A DNA stretch of 64,000 bases from Siphonodentalium dalli (lineage: Eukaryota; Mollusca; Scaphopoda; Gadilida; Siphonodentaliidae), in NCBI GenBank assembly GCA_032622095.1, contig CP136068.1, forward strand, positions 187,787,309 to 187,851,308, read 5' to 3'. Numbering within the stretch: the stretch's first letter is position 1; each line of letters opens with the position of its first letter. Positions 9,618 through 20,238 of this stretch are shown one piece after another. The notes under the pieces are model-generated. The model did no database searches and was not told the DNA's origin. It saw only the letters and a program-made list of their open reading frames with translations. The position numbers and the translations under genes are program-made.

Positions 9618-10009
9618 TATAACCCTTTACCCAACAAACCGGCCAAAACCGGCCAAATAAAGCTTCAACAGCCTAAAATATCTTCGGTCTGTCTCAATAG
9701 AACCATACAAATATGGATATCATTGGAACCGGCTCCTTGACCACATTGTGATAGTTACAGTTAGCCCTGTGCCAATGCATTCTCTTATATATGCGAGTCA
9801 ACCATAGGTCGCCTCGCATATATAAGAGAATGCATTGGCCTAAAAAAATCTTTTTTTAACACTTTTTACCATTTTTTCTTACATTCTTTAACAATTTTTA
9901 ATGTGTTAAGCCAATGCATTCTCTTATATATGCGAGGCGACCTATGGTCGACTCACATATATAAGAGAATGCATTGGCACAGGGCCCTTCTGTTGGGTAA
10001 AGGGTATAA
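9618..10009 (-). mobile_element. piggyBac-like MITE flanked by TATAA instead of TTAA
   Basis: Body 9623-10004 (382 bp), essentially the 8523-8904 element in inverted orientation, with both hairpin cassettes intact. The flanks are TATAA on the left (9618-9622) and TATAA on the right (10005-10009), not TTAA. This points to insertion into a non-canonical site with a 5-bp duplication. Confidence 0.88.
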
Positions 10010-10070
10010 GCTGGGGCGACAACAAGTTACTTATGGTTTTATTACCAAAGCTTTTTTTGTAGGTTATAAT

Positions 10071-10205
10071 GATGCATAACTGTAATCTGTGACCCATTTG
10101 ATCCCCGACACAGATGTTTATTTGTTTGTTTTATTTGGGTTATAACTGTAATCTGTGACCCATTTGATCCCGGACTCAAATGTTTTTTTGTTTTTTTTTA
10201 GGGTC
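10071..10205. repeat. About 68-bp direct duplication
   Basis: The segment taactgtaatctgtgaccca plus about 45 bp, ending in a T-rich tract, occurs twice in tandem (about 10077 and 10142). Confidence 0.75.
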
Positions 10206-10227
10206 ATCATCAATCCTGCATTTAGTG

Positions 10228-10460
10228 TGTCTGTCATCTGTAGAATAAGGTCCCCAGAGGGTGAATTTAGTGACGGTCACCAAATTCACCCTCTGGGAAT
10301 CTCATTCTGCTGAGGCCACAACTGCTATGGGAGACCTGGGATCAGATTGACGTTCCCCAGTTGATGTTGGTGATGTTCACCCATTAGTCACCTCGATTAT
10401 GCATGTTATCTTCTGCAAATTAGGGGATCTAGAAACTTTCAAGAAGGGAAAGAGAGCAAT
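10228..10460 (+). mobile_element. Left part of an interrupted GCAGAATGAGG element
   Basis: A hairpin (about 10240-10310, shortened loop) is followed by gatcagattgacgttcccca and about 130 bp. That block is also present beside the hairpin at 14028-14170. The intact arrangement at 13935-14328 suggests this copy continues at about 11848-11986 and was split by a ~1.4-kb insertion. Confidence 0.7.
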
Positions 10461-10493
10461 GCCAGGTTTGGTTTAATAAACCTGTTTGCAAAG

Positions 10494-10705
10494 TACAGTA
10501 ATGCTCTAAATAATCGGCCCCTTAACCACAGCAGAATTATGGGTAACTTTTCAACATTTAGCCGGAAATATGTCTTGTTGCCATTCATCGGAAAGCTCTC
10601 CCCGAGAGCTTTCCGATGAATGGCAACAAGCCATATTTCCGACTAAATCCTGAAAAGTTACCCATAATTCTGCTGTGGTTAAAGGGCCGATTATTTATTA
10701 CTGTA
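10494..10705. mobile_element. Palindromic TA-flanked MITE, intact
   Basis: Body 10496-10703, left end CAGTAATGCT, right end TTATTACTG (slightly eroded), TA on both sides. It sits inside the segment that splits the hairpin element. Confidence 0.88.
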
Positions 10706-10829
10706 GTTGTCATCTTTCAATTACTATGAAAGAAAATTGGCTATCAGGTACCAAACCCCAATTCAAATTTGTGAGGTAATAAACTAACAGAATATGAGTC
10801 CAATAGTTAAATGCAAAATATCATCTGGA

Positions 10830-11848
10830 AAACAAGAACATGGAAAAGTTGAAAGGCCCACAACTCTGGAAAAAATCATCGAACCAAACCCAAATTTGAC
10901 CTGTATTTTTGTATGACTGAGCCACATACAAAGTTTAGTTGTGATAAAATAATCTCAACTCAAGTTATCATCCGGAAATCAAAATGTTGATGACAGACAG
11001 ACTGATTACATACATTTGTAATACGTACCGTTTTTTTTCAAACGGGCATATAAAAAGTAACTAAAACTAGAGGTGTGACTGTCCCAATGGGACTACGGAT
11101 ACCCCCCTGTTTTTAAAATACTAAGATGTTTCACATGTCAGTAAACATTTAGTTAAAATAATAAAATAACAGTTCCCATTGCAGGTGTACAACCATAACC
11201 CTAATCTTAAACCTATTGACCGAAAAATGTAGGAATAAAAGCTTGGACAAAATTATGTATGTTGCGAAAAAAATTCTAAGTTGTAAAAGGGGAATAACTC
11301 CACCAAAAAATGTCGGACAGACATCATAATCGCAGTTGCACAGGTTCCCATGGTACTAAATATCAGTGCCAAGATTAAAAAACATTGACCGAAAAATGTA
11401 GGAATAAAAGCTCGGACAAAATTATGAATGTTGCAAAAAAAGTTTCTAAATAAAAAAAGGGGGATAACTCCACCAAAAAATGTCGGACAGACGTCATAAT
11501 CGCAAGTGCACAAGTTCCCATGGTACTAAATATCTGTGCCACGTTTTAAAAATATTGACTGAAAAATGTAGGAATAAAAGCTCGGACAAAGTATACATGT
11601 TGTGAAAATTTTCTAAGTCGAAAAAGGGGGGATAACTCCACTAAAAAAAGTCCAACAGACGTCATAATCGCAGGTGCACAGGTTCCCATGGTGGTTGATG
11701 TCTGTGCCAAGTTTCACGGAAATTGATCAAAAAACGACTGAGAAAAACTCCGGACAAATTTGTGTCCACGGACGGACGACGCCGACGGACGGACGGACAA
11801 GCTGACTCCAGTATACCCCCCCTAACTTCGTTGCGGGGGGTATAACAA
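10830..11848 (+). repeat. Interspersed repeat with ~170-bp internal units and a gacggacgg / gtatacccccc end
   Basis: The segment aaaatgtaggaataaaagct recurs at about 11224, 11393 and 11563, giving about 170-bp imperfect tandem units. These also carry taactccac and cataatcgca. The right end reads gacggacggacggacaagct, then actccagtatacccccc and a hairpin (gtatacccccc ... ggggggtata). The same 3' architecture ends the repeat at 15.8-16.4 kb. Repeats of this style are common in mollusc genomes; no protein is encoded and the mobilising class is not known to me. Confidence 0.65.
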
Positions 11849-11849
11849 T

Positions 11850-11986
11850 GTTAATTTGAGACTATAGATACTTCCCAGAAGATGAAGCCTAAGCAGAATG
11901 AGGTCACCAGAGGTTGCATTTAGTGATGCTAGCCTGCTATGTAGGGATAGCATCACTAAATTCACCCTCTTGGGATCTCATTCTGA
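11850..11986 (+). mobile_element. Right part of the interrupted GCAGAATGAGG element
   Basis: The stretch ctatagatacttcccagaag and then the hairpin 11893-11986 match the right side of the intact element at 14203-14328. Confidence 0.72.
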
Positions 11987-12439
11987 AATTATCCCCTCTC
12001 CATGTTGAGCTACAGTGTCACTGACACTTTCATTTTGTTGATTCAATGTTTGTATGACAATAAATTTGTTACTTGTACATTATTGTAACTGCATGTTTTG
12101 AAACTACATATTCTTAATATGGCTTGATAAGAGTTAAGACATGTATTACTTATCTGTGTCAATAGTGTATTCAAACATGAAACCAAACGTCAGGTGGGCT
12201 CTCTGGACAATATACCCAATAAACATAACACATAGCATATACTTTGAAAATTTCTATTTACTAGCACAAAATTATTAACGACCAACACAAACCAATTGGT
12301 TCCTGTTTTTTTGACAGGTATGAGAATATGAGTTATTTCCAGAGTTGGATGGATGGACGGATAAGAAAAAAGAAAACAAGCATTGTGCAGTTGGGGAAGT
12401 GCATTCTCAATAATGTTTGCATTCTCAGTATGTGCTAAA
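11987..12439. other. Unassigned AT-rich sequence
   Basis: No gene or repeat recognised. Confidence 0.5.
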
Positions 12440-12712
12440 CAAGAGGTGGGATTTTGTCAAAAAGCCTGGCATGCGAACCAAAAATAATAAACAAAGTCCA
12501 ATAACTCTGCTGAAAATATCCGGCCGGACCTGGCTTGCGAACTCATTCTAGGTAATGGTCAGGTGAACTCATATACCAAAATTCTTTGAAATCCATTGAC
12601 ATTTGTTCAAGTTACATGTATGACTCTTACAAATTCGGGACGGACAGACGGACGGAAGTTCACGGAACCCATTCCTATATCCCACGGAAATTTCATTTGG
12701 TGGGGGATAAAA
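12440..12712 (+). repeat. gacggacgg-type interspersed repeat, short copy
   Basis: Contains taactctgctgaaaa, then gggacggacagacggacgga and a terminal ggtgggggataaa. This is the same general architecture as the copies at 10.8-11.8 and 15.8-16.4 kb. Confidence 0.55.
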
Positions 12713-13035
12713 ATAATTGTGGTTTGGGTTTCCATACCGACCCTATTTTAAACCCCCTACCCTAAAGTTTTTTTCATGGTTTTCAAGAAAATCTATTTAA
12801 TTTTTTCTCAAAAAATTTCAAAAAACACATTTAAGTATCTCAGAATAGGTTGATATTGTGTAATATTCAAATTTATACAAACATAATCAAAAGTTATTTT
12901 ATGTCAATCTTTCAGAGCAAAATATGCACATGAAAAGTCATAAAAATATGTCAAAATAAAAATATTAATTATCAAAATAAAATTCAAGCCTACCTACTGA
13001 CCCTATTTTTTTTGGCCTGTAACCCAAACCAGACA
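12713..13035. mobile_element. Diverged fold-back element, TGGTTTGGGTT ends
   Basis: The left end gtggtttgggtttccatacc (about 12719) and right end ggcctgtaacccaaaccag (about 13014-13032) are imperfect inverted repeats. Both are adjoined by gaccctatttt. The interior is AT-rich. Related ends are at about 15555 and 16440. Confidence 0.5.
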
Positions 13036-13934
13036 TTTAATTTTCTTTGGCCCAGGCTGTATCACCAGTGACTTTTACTGAAAATCCTAATTGAATTTTG
13101 AGACTCTTATTTGATTTTGGGATAATTTCCACCCCCTTACTTTTATTCCACACCATTCTTTTATTTGGATCCCGAGAGTATTTGTGTCTATAATCACCAC
13201 TGTAAGCCTTGATGATGACTAAGGCCAACAAAAAAACATCTTAGTTTCCGATACCCTGCCTGGCTGAGATTTTCTTGCCTCCCTCAAATTTTTATTTAAA
13301 TTTTCTCCAGAAGGCTAGTCTACATGTATAGTTACCTGTTAAGAGTATCAATGTGAATATTTATTGTTTTTTCCCCAATCCCGAAAGCAAAAATAAGTCG
13401 GTTATTAGGCTCAACACATTGGTAGAGATCTTACTGCAGACTGAATGAATTCAAGGGACAGAATGTTTTTATCCAATGCTTGGCTCACTTTCAATATACA
13501 TTGATCTACCATATTCCATGGGACCGAGACTACACTATTATATCACTTACTGCTGAAACAACTGAAAGGTTTAAAAGAAAAAAATAAGTAAAAAAAAATA
13601 ATAATCCCTGCCTGTCTGGAAAATTATCCCAGTGTTATCGGAAACAGAGAAGTTTTTTGTTTTGGCCTAATACGTGCACAGGTACAAAGGTAAAAAAAAC
13701 AATCACACACTTTGTGAATCTTTTGGGGTAATTGAATATGTTTAAAGTAGTCCATTGTTGGGCAATAGATTACATCTACTTATCACATATGAGGTAATAG
13801 CTGTTTGAGATTTATCCATTAGGACAGGTTATTACATGACTGACATCAATGTAATGAGCATGCGCAATATGCAATAATGGCTTCATTGTTTGGGGAAACA
13901 AATTATTCAAAGGGATAAGTACATGTGTACATAT
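13036..13934. other. Unassigned sequence
   Basis: No gene or repeat recognised. I looked for ceramide synthase TLC-domain exons on the minus strand and saw none. Confidence 0.45.
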
Positions 13935-14328
13935 GCAGAATGAGGTCCCCAGAGGGTGAATTTAGTGACGCTATCCCGCATAGTGGGCTAGCATCACTAA
14001 ATTCACCCTTTGGGGACCTCATTCTGCTTAGGCCTTCAACTGATATGGCAGACCTAGGATCAGATTGAAGTTCCCCAGTTGAAGTTGGTGATGTTCACCC
14101 ATTGGGCACCTGAATTATGAATTTTATCGTCTGCAAATTAGAGGATATACCGGTAGAAACTTTCTAGAAGGAAAATGTAACTAAAAACAATCTTAATTTG
14201 ATGCTATAGATACTTCCCAGAAGATGAATCCTAAAGCAGAATGAGGTCCGCAGAGGGTGAATTTAGTGATGCTAGCCCGCTATGCGGGATAGCATCACTA
14301 AATTCCCCCTCTGGGGACCTCATTCTGC
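13935..14328 (+). mobile_element. Intact ~394-bp element with hairpin ends (GCAGAATGAGG family)
   Basis: Hairpin 13935-14027, unique middle (gatcagattgaagttcccca, tcccagaagatgaatcc), hairpin 14236-14328. Each hairpin is a palindrome with arms gcagaatgaggtccccagag / complement. The outer ends are therefore inverted repeats of each other as well. No coding capacity. This copy is the key for interpreting the split copy at 10.2-11.99 kb. Confidence 0.75.
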
Positions 14329-14411
14329 AAATGACAGACACGCTATTTTCAGGCTTGCAGTGGAGACACATAAAAATACAATACTTATTGAACTTACAAA
14401 ATCAACTGCTC

Positions 14412-14660
14412 TTAAAGGGGACTGTACACTAAATCCGGCCATTTATGGCACCATCTCCTATTAATGGTACTTCTAATGAAAATGAATTAATATTATCCTC
14501 CAGTCATAAATTCATTATATTTACCAAGTTGTTTTACATTCTTCATAAAGTAAATGAGTGTATTTTGCACTCATCCATGGCTCAAATTCATTCATTTGTT
14601 GTATATATTATGTTGAGTATGATAGGAGATGGCCTGATTTAATACACAGTACCCCTTTAA
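14412..14660. mobile_element. TTAA-flanked MITE, AGGGG(TA)CTGT ends
   Basis: Body 14416-14656 with TTAA on both sides (14412-14415, 14657-14660). Ends AGGGGACTGTACAC and ACACAGTACCCCT. Shorter than and diverged from the element at 2670-3098. Confidence 0.78.
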
Positions 14661-14750
14661 CTTAGACCAAGTCTTGGTCCACAACAGCTTGGGATATCGG
14701 TTAGGATGATGCTGTTATGGACCGAGTCCCATCCCGTTACTCTTATGTAG

Positions 14751-15183
14751 CAGTGCCAGGGGCCGATCTCATCGGCCCTAATTTACGTTCTGTAATAGAA
14801 TTTTTTATTTTTTTCCCTTTTTGTGTTGAATTTTTTTTGGGTATACTTAAGCATGCTATAGCGAATTTAAAAACAAACTGGATAAAAGCTTAGGTGCATG
14901 TTATAACTCAAAACTATCACCAAGTATTCATAGTAATAATTTTGATGCCCATGAAAAACGTAAGATTCCCTGGCACTAAACCTACAATATAAGTCTGTTA
15001 AAGAATATAAGAAAAAATTATTAAAATTGTAAAAAATAATAACAAATGATGAAAAATTGTTAGGCCAATGCATTCTCTTATATATGCGAGGCGACCTATG
15101 GTCGACTCGCATATATAAGAGAATGCATTGGCACAGGGTATATCGGTTGATACAAAAATCGGACCTGGCACTCAAAGGGTTAA
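14751..15183 (-). mobile_element. TTAA element, GGCACTCAAAGGG end type, left end truncated
   Basis: The right end ctggcactcaaaggg is followed by TTAA (15180-15183). The left starts directly at cagtgccaggggccgatc, lacking the expected TTAA-CCCTTT. Includes a full hairpin cassette (about 15065-15132). The interior matches the right half of 919-1470. Confidence 0.75.
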
Positions 15184-15299
15184 GACAGGTTAATAATACA
15201 TGCAATACCAATGAATGGTAATGGGCAGGTGAGATATGAATGGCTTCATTGTTTGGGGAAAGAAATTATTCAAAGGAAATAAGCATGAATCAACAATAA

Positions 15300-15460
15300 C
15301 AGAGCTGGGGGGGGGGGAATCCCCTGCCTGCTGATCTGAATTTAACCAAATAATACTTTTAGGCTTATGACAATCCCCTGCCTGTTAATCTGAATTTAAC
15401 CACATAATACTTTTAGACTCATGGCAAACTGCAAGCCTTATAATATTGTGTCTGTAATTT
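15300..15460. repeat. Poly(G) tract and a duplicated segment
   Basis: The stretch aatcccctgcctg...tctgaatttaaccaaataa occurs twice (about 15328 and 15373). A G tract lies at 15309-15317. Confidence 0.6.
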
Positions 15461-16600
15461 GCAGAATGAGGTCCCCCGAGGGTGAATTTAGTGATGCTAT
15501 CCTGCACAGTGGGCTAGATTAACAAAATTCACCCTCTGGGGACCTCATTCAAAAAAAATACCTGTTTTGGGTTTCCCTTCCTACCCTAGAAAAAGGTGCC
15601 TACCCAAAACTTTTTATTGGACTGTAGACAGATATTTATTTTGTTTTCAGTGGAAAGGGCATCGTAAGATTGTTTTATTAGTCTTGTGCTCGACTAATTC
15701 ATGATAACAATATTTAGTATTGAACCTTTCAATTAATCTGAATTGTGAAGCTTTCTAGATTGAATTGTCAATGACCCAATGGAATTCAGAATAAAATAAA
15801 TTAAAACAAGAGATGTGCACTCGAGTGCTAGCATACCCCCACCGTGGCAAATTCAACCCGCATTATCCATAAACCCAATAAAAAATATTTTTAGCTTTAA
15901 AGAAAAATTCGGACTAATATATCGATATGGTGTCACAAGAAGCTTGTACAGAAAAAATTATTCAAATTGGTTCATATAAGTTATTAAGTCTGACAGAATT
16001 TTCTAAGTCAAAATAAGTCGAAAATGAAGTGTAATATTACGAAAAACAGTCTGAGCCAATCCCTAGCCGCATCATGTAGAGAGGGTATTGTGAGAAGCAT
16101 GTATACCAAAAATTATTGAAATCGGTTCATATTTGTTAAAGTTATTAATTCGGACAGAATTTTCTAAGTCAAAATAACTCGAAAATGAGGCGTAACTTTA
16201 AAAAAAAAAAGTCGGACCAAACCGCAATTAGCATCATGCGGAGAGGCAGTCCTAAGGAGATTGCAAACAAAACATTATTGAAATCGAATCATAGTTGTTC
16301 GAGTTATGAGGTCGGAAGGACGGACAGACGGACAAACGGAGGGAGAAATCGTGACGGACGCAGTCAATCCAGTATACCCCCCATTTTCTTCGAAAGTGGG
16401 GGTATAAAAACAAAAATTACCTACCTACCATAATCATTTAAACCATGTAACCCTAAACACAGGTATTATTTTGTTTGGCCCTATATCCCCTAATTTACAA
16501 AAGATAAAATGCATAATTAATGTGACTAATGGCTGAACATCACCAACTTCAACTGGGGAACTTCAATCTGATCCTACACACATGTATGTAGGTCTCATAT
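15461..16600. mobile_element. Composite: GCAGAATGAGG element broken by nested insertions
   Basis: A hairpin (15461-15550) loses its last bases at a poly(A). Then come a tgttttgggtttccc fold-back end (about 15555) and its partner (about 16440-16468). After that, about 16490-16590 is the reverse complement of the unique middle segment of the 13935-14328 element (catcaccaacttcaactggg). The order suggests a hairpin element interrupted by a fold-back, itself interrupted by the repeat at 15815-16412. Confidence 0.5.
15815..16412 (+). repeat. gacggacgg / gtatacccccc interspersed repeat
   Basis: About 160-bp internal units (ttttctaagtcaaaataa at 15999 and 16159), then ggacggacagacggacaaac, ccagtatacccccc and a terminal hairpin (tacccccca...tgggggta). 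Same architecture as 10.8-11.85 kb but a different internal sequence. Confidence 0.65.
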
Positions 16601-16770
16601 ACATGTATAAGAGAATACATTGGCCTAACAATATTTACTGTGACCTTGTAAACAAGTGCATTCTCTCATATATCTGAGGCCACCTATGGGAGACTCATAT
16701 ATATAAGAGAATACACTGGCACAGGATCTTTAATGCTGCACCAGCGCAGCTCCCGCCATGAAAGGGTTAA
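16601..16770 (+). mobile_element. TTAA element fragment, gctgcaccagcgcagc end type
   Basis: Diverged hairpin cassettes (ataagagaatacattgg), then aatgctgcaccagcgcagct and catgaaaggg followed by TTAA (16767-16770). The left end is not defined. Confidence 0.6.
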
Positions 16771-17336
16771 ACTCATTTTGAGATATTGAAAGGTGCTACA
16801 TTTTTTTCAATATGTTTTTGTGGGTATAAAATTGTAGAAGAAAAAATTCTAAATCCTAAAAAATGTGTACCGTAGGGGTATGACCAAGTAAATGTTTATT
16901 TAATTCAATGAGAACAGGAGGGGTAGATGCTGATAAAGCAGATATTACGATATAGATAGTTTTAATATAGATATGCCTAAACAAATAATATAACTATAGA
17001 TAAAATTGTTGACTGTTTGTCCTGAGCACCATAAAGTTTCACCTGCAACAGATAGTGTGTAGGATGAGAATGCTCAGATAAAACATTTGGCCTAAACGAA
17101 ATAGTGATGTTGCTGGTGGTTAAATAGAAACAAACGTGGACCCGATTTTCTGTACACAGCTGCCTCACATGACAATTAAATCAAATACAAAACAATTGTC
17201 AGAATCCAGCAATAAACGTATTAAACAGTTAGGCCAATATAAAACGATCGGCCGATCACGATCCGCACATGTTTAACCCATACCTTGGCGATAACAAATC
17301 CTTACACTAACCTTTTCAACAATTCACACCTTACTA
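16771..17336. other. Unassigned sequence
   Basis: No gene recognised. A splice-acceptor-like stretch (ctatctgttgcag on the minus strand, about 17040-17055) is followed by only 21 codons and does not continue the ceramide synthase frame. Confidence 0.4.
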
Positions 17337-17736
17337 TTAACCCTTTACCCAACAGAACGGCCCTGTGCCAATGCATTCTCTTATATATGCGAGTCGACCA
17401 TAGGTCGCCTCGCATATATAAGAGAATGCATTGGCTTAACACATTAAAAATTATAAAATTGTTAAAGAATGTAAGAAAAAATGGTAAAAAGTGTTAAAAA
17501 AAGATTTTTTTTAGGCCAGTGCATTCTCTTATATATGCGAGGCGACCTATGGTCGACTCGCATATATAAGAGAATGCATTGGCACAGGGCATAACTGTAA
17601 CTATCACAATGTGGTCAAGGAGCCGGTTCCAATGATATCCATATTTGTATGGTTCTATTGAGACAGACCGAAGATAATTTAGGCTGTTGAAGCTTTATTT
17701 GGCCGGTTTTGGCCGGTTTGTTGGGTAAAGGGTTAA
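17337..17736 (+). mobile_element. piggyBac-like MITE with two hairpin cassettes
   Basis: Body 17341-17732, TTAA 17337-17340 and 17733-17736. Ends CCCTTTACCCAACAGAACGG and GTTTGTTGGGTAAAGGG. Same plan and orientation as 8519-8908. Its right TTAA is also the left TTAA of the next element. Confidence 0.9.
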
Positions 17737-18163
17737 AGCTACTCGATTCGATTAAGCACCCCTCAGTTACTATTTATTTGGCTTCGAGGGGTAAAAATAT
17801 TTTATTCAAATCGAGGAACCCATTCATCAAAGCTCAGAGTAAGCAGATATCAATTTTTAAAATCTATTATCTTTAACCACCTGGAATATTTAGTGGCCCT
17901 ATAAAGGTCGATGAAGATGGATAACTCTAAATTCAAGTGGCTTTTTTGTGTCAGATATATGACAAAGCAGCAAAATTCATTGTACAAAATGTTGATCAAT
18001 AACAGGTTTTGGGCAATTTTATACTATAGTGGACTGTGGTTAGCATTATTTTTGGGCAATTAATCGATTCTGATAACTGAAGCAAATTTTTTTTTTAATT
18101 TTAAACTGTTGTTGTTGGAATCTGATGATATGGGGACCATCAAATCGGATTGGGTACCTTTAA
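17733..18163 (+). mobile_element. TTAA-flanked MITE, AGGTACTCAATCC family
   Basis: Body 17737-18159 with TTAA at 17733-17736 (shared) and 18160-18163. Ends AGCTACTCGATTCGATT and ATCGGATTGGGTACCT. The interior matches copies at 34.3, 48.4, 55.6, 56.8 and 58.2 kb (for example ggcaattaatcgattctgat). No coding capacity. Confidence 0.85.
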
Positions 18164-18925
18164 GTTCACAAGTGGCATAAGACTTATTGGGCACCTTCCA
18201 TATGAACATGGATATGGCATTTGATTCCAACCTATTAAGTCAGTTTAAAATAGATATATAGTCTTATAGAGCTCAGTCCATAGTCAGGTGGGTTAATTTT
18301 GTTAATATTTTAAAGCAATTAAACCAAATGACCCTCTCTATACAGGTTATGGGTGTGTTATCATAAACTATGACTTGAAATATAATATAATCAATGACAA
18401 ATATTTGAGTTATTATATGAGATAGCAAGGGGTTGATCTTAATCACACTAATGAACTGATCAAAATAGTCTATAAATGCACGTATATGGATTTAGAAGCC
18501 CACACAATAAGTCAGTCTCAAGAATACAAGCAACATTATTATTATCCTGCACCCCAAATGCAATAGAGGGAATTTCAAAATAAGACATTTCCTCTAATGT
18601 TTTTAGAAATCCTTACTGAACCTGGCTAAAAGTGAAAGATATAATTTAATATCTGCCTATCAGATATCATGTGTCTATGGAATGGGTTAATTTTAATCCC
18701 AAAATCCATGCAAGACCAGAGAGCTATATATGTGAGAGTTGATAAATCCTGAGAAGACACTGTCCACACACTATGGAAATGCAATAAACAACAGATAGCT
18801 GTTAAAGTGCAGCAGTGAGTATCAGATTTCATTATCAATAATAGAGATTATCTCTAGTCTCTCTTACTGATACCACAGTTATAAGCTGCTATAGTTATAT
18901 ATTGTAAGCAAATCTCAAATCTGTT
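18164..18925. other. Unassigned sequence
   Basis: No gene or repeat recognised. One open minus-strand stretch (18626-18838) has no recognisable domain. Confidence 0.45.
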
Positions 18926-19455
18926 CAATTCTTAGTTAAAAAGGGGCCATAATTCTGGTATAAAAAACAGGATCTGACCCATATTCAAACTTGATCTGTA
19001 TTTTGAGTTGATAAACTCGCATACCAAATTTGGTTCCTATCAGATGAAAACTGGTAGATTTATTGAAGCATGCATGAATTATATGTCAAAGGGCCATAAC
19101 TCCATTAAAAATAATCTGATCAAACCCATATTCAAACTCGATCTGTATTTTGAGCTCTGAACTCGCATACCAAATCTGGTTCCGATCAGATAAAAACTGT
19201 TTGAGTTATGGCAGAATGCGTGAATTCTAAGTCGAAAAAGGGCCATAACTCTGTAACAAAAACTCGGATCAAAAACAAAATTCGAACTCGATCTGTATAT
19301 ACAAAATTTGGTTCCGATCGGATAGAAAATGTTTGAGTTATCGCATTTCATGAAGTGTCTACGGACAGACAAACGGACTGACAGACAGACGGACGAACGA
19401 CGAGTGGTCAATCCGGACGACACTATGTTTACCATACTATGGTATGGGTAAACAT
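18926..19455 (+). repeat. gggccataactc-type interspersed repeat
   Basis: Units of about 150 bp start with aagggccataac (about 18938, 19086, 19240) and carry tggttccgatcagat. They end in gacagacagacggacgaacg and a small palindrome (gtttaccatactatggtatg). This style of repeat is widespread in bivalves. Confidence 0.7.
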
Positions 19456-19804
19456 AAAAATGCTTGATTTACATCCCCTCCCGACCTTATTTACATCCCC
19501 TCCCGACCTTATTTTTAGTCCCAAAAAAATTTATCTGCCTTAAATCTTTCATGACAGGAGTTGCGTGGTGCAGCATTAAAGACCCTGTGCCAGTGCATAG
19601 GAAGAATAAAATTAAAAAAAATAAAATTTGTCCTCCCGTCCCCATTTTTCTTAAAAAGTTGGATGTAAATCTACCAATTTATTTATATTGGCCTGATGTT
19701 ATATAGGTTTGCTGCCGCCCGCCCGGACTCCTGCCCGTCAACAGTCCGCCCCAAGTTAATTATTAGAGACAGTTGAGGGGAGATAATACCTGTAGCATCT
19801 TTAT
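19456..19804. other. Unassigned, with a TTAA-element fragment
   Basis: A 26-bp duplication (catcccctcccgaccttatt) lies at about 19473 and 19494. At about 19567-19605 there is an inverted fragment of the gctgcaccagc end (gtggtgcagcattaaag). Confidence 0.5.
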
Positions 19805-20045
19805 GGGAGCTGCGATGGCCGAGTTGTTAGCATGTTCGACTACTGGCCAGAGGTTTCACTTTGACCCCTGATCGATTTACTTCGATCATCGACAAAAGAA
19901 AAGTCGGGAGTTCTGAGCTTGCCTACAAAAGTACTGTGTACATGTATGTATGCCTCGCTGAGGTGTCGTTAAGCGTTAATCCTCTCCCACCCGGTGTAAT
20001 GGACAGGGATGATACTGACTCCTGACATAACCGGTATTTACAATA
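19805..20045 (+). mobile_element. tRNA-derived SINE
   Basis: The head contains an A-box-like TGGCCGAGTTGTTAGCAT (about 19816-19833) and a B-box-like ggtttcactttgacccc (19852-19868), spaced as in a tRNA gene promoter. About 150 bp of non-tRNA body follows, then an aagat-rich tail. No intact tRNA cloverleaf, so it is a retroposon, not a functional tRNA. Confidence 0.65.
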
Positions 20046-20236
20046 AGGTAAGATAAGATAATGTACTGTTAGAACACTAACTATACATGTAAGATAAGGT
20101 AGGATAAGATAAGATAAGATAAGGTACTGTTAGAACACTACTATACATGTAAGATAACATAAGATACCGTACTGTTAGAACACTACTATACATGTAAGGT
20201 AAGATAAGATACTGTTAGAACACTAAATATGTACTA
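20046..20236. repeat. Tandem repeat abutting ceramide synthase exon 3
   Basis: Four imperfect units of about 55-60 bp, each with ctgttagaacactactatac and a run of aagata. In gene orientation the array starts within a few bases of the 5' splice site of exon 3. It probably expanded from the SINE tail. Confidence 0.75.
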
Positions 20237-20238
20237 AC

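Noticed and set aside
11253-11513. 86-codon minus-strand open frame
   Set aside because: Two tandem repeat units read in the same frame; no conserved domain.
16977-17168. Next ceramide synthase exon (good acceptor on the minus strand)
   Set aside because: Phase 2 joining gives an immediate stop, and the 21 following codons have no TLC-domain similarity.
18626-18838. TLC-domain exon of ceramide synthase
   Set aside because: Open on the minus strand but lacks the expected WRFTFY, FYWS or HH motifs.
19805-19870. Functional tRNA gene
   Set aside because: A-box and B-box are present but no cloverleaf with proper acceptor stem, and a SINE body and tail follow. The same applies to 31811-31874 and 31916-31975.
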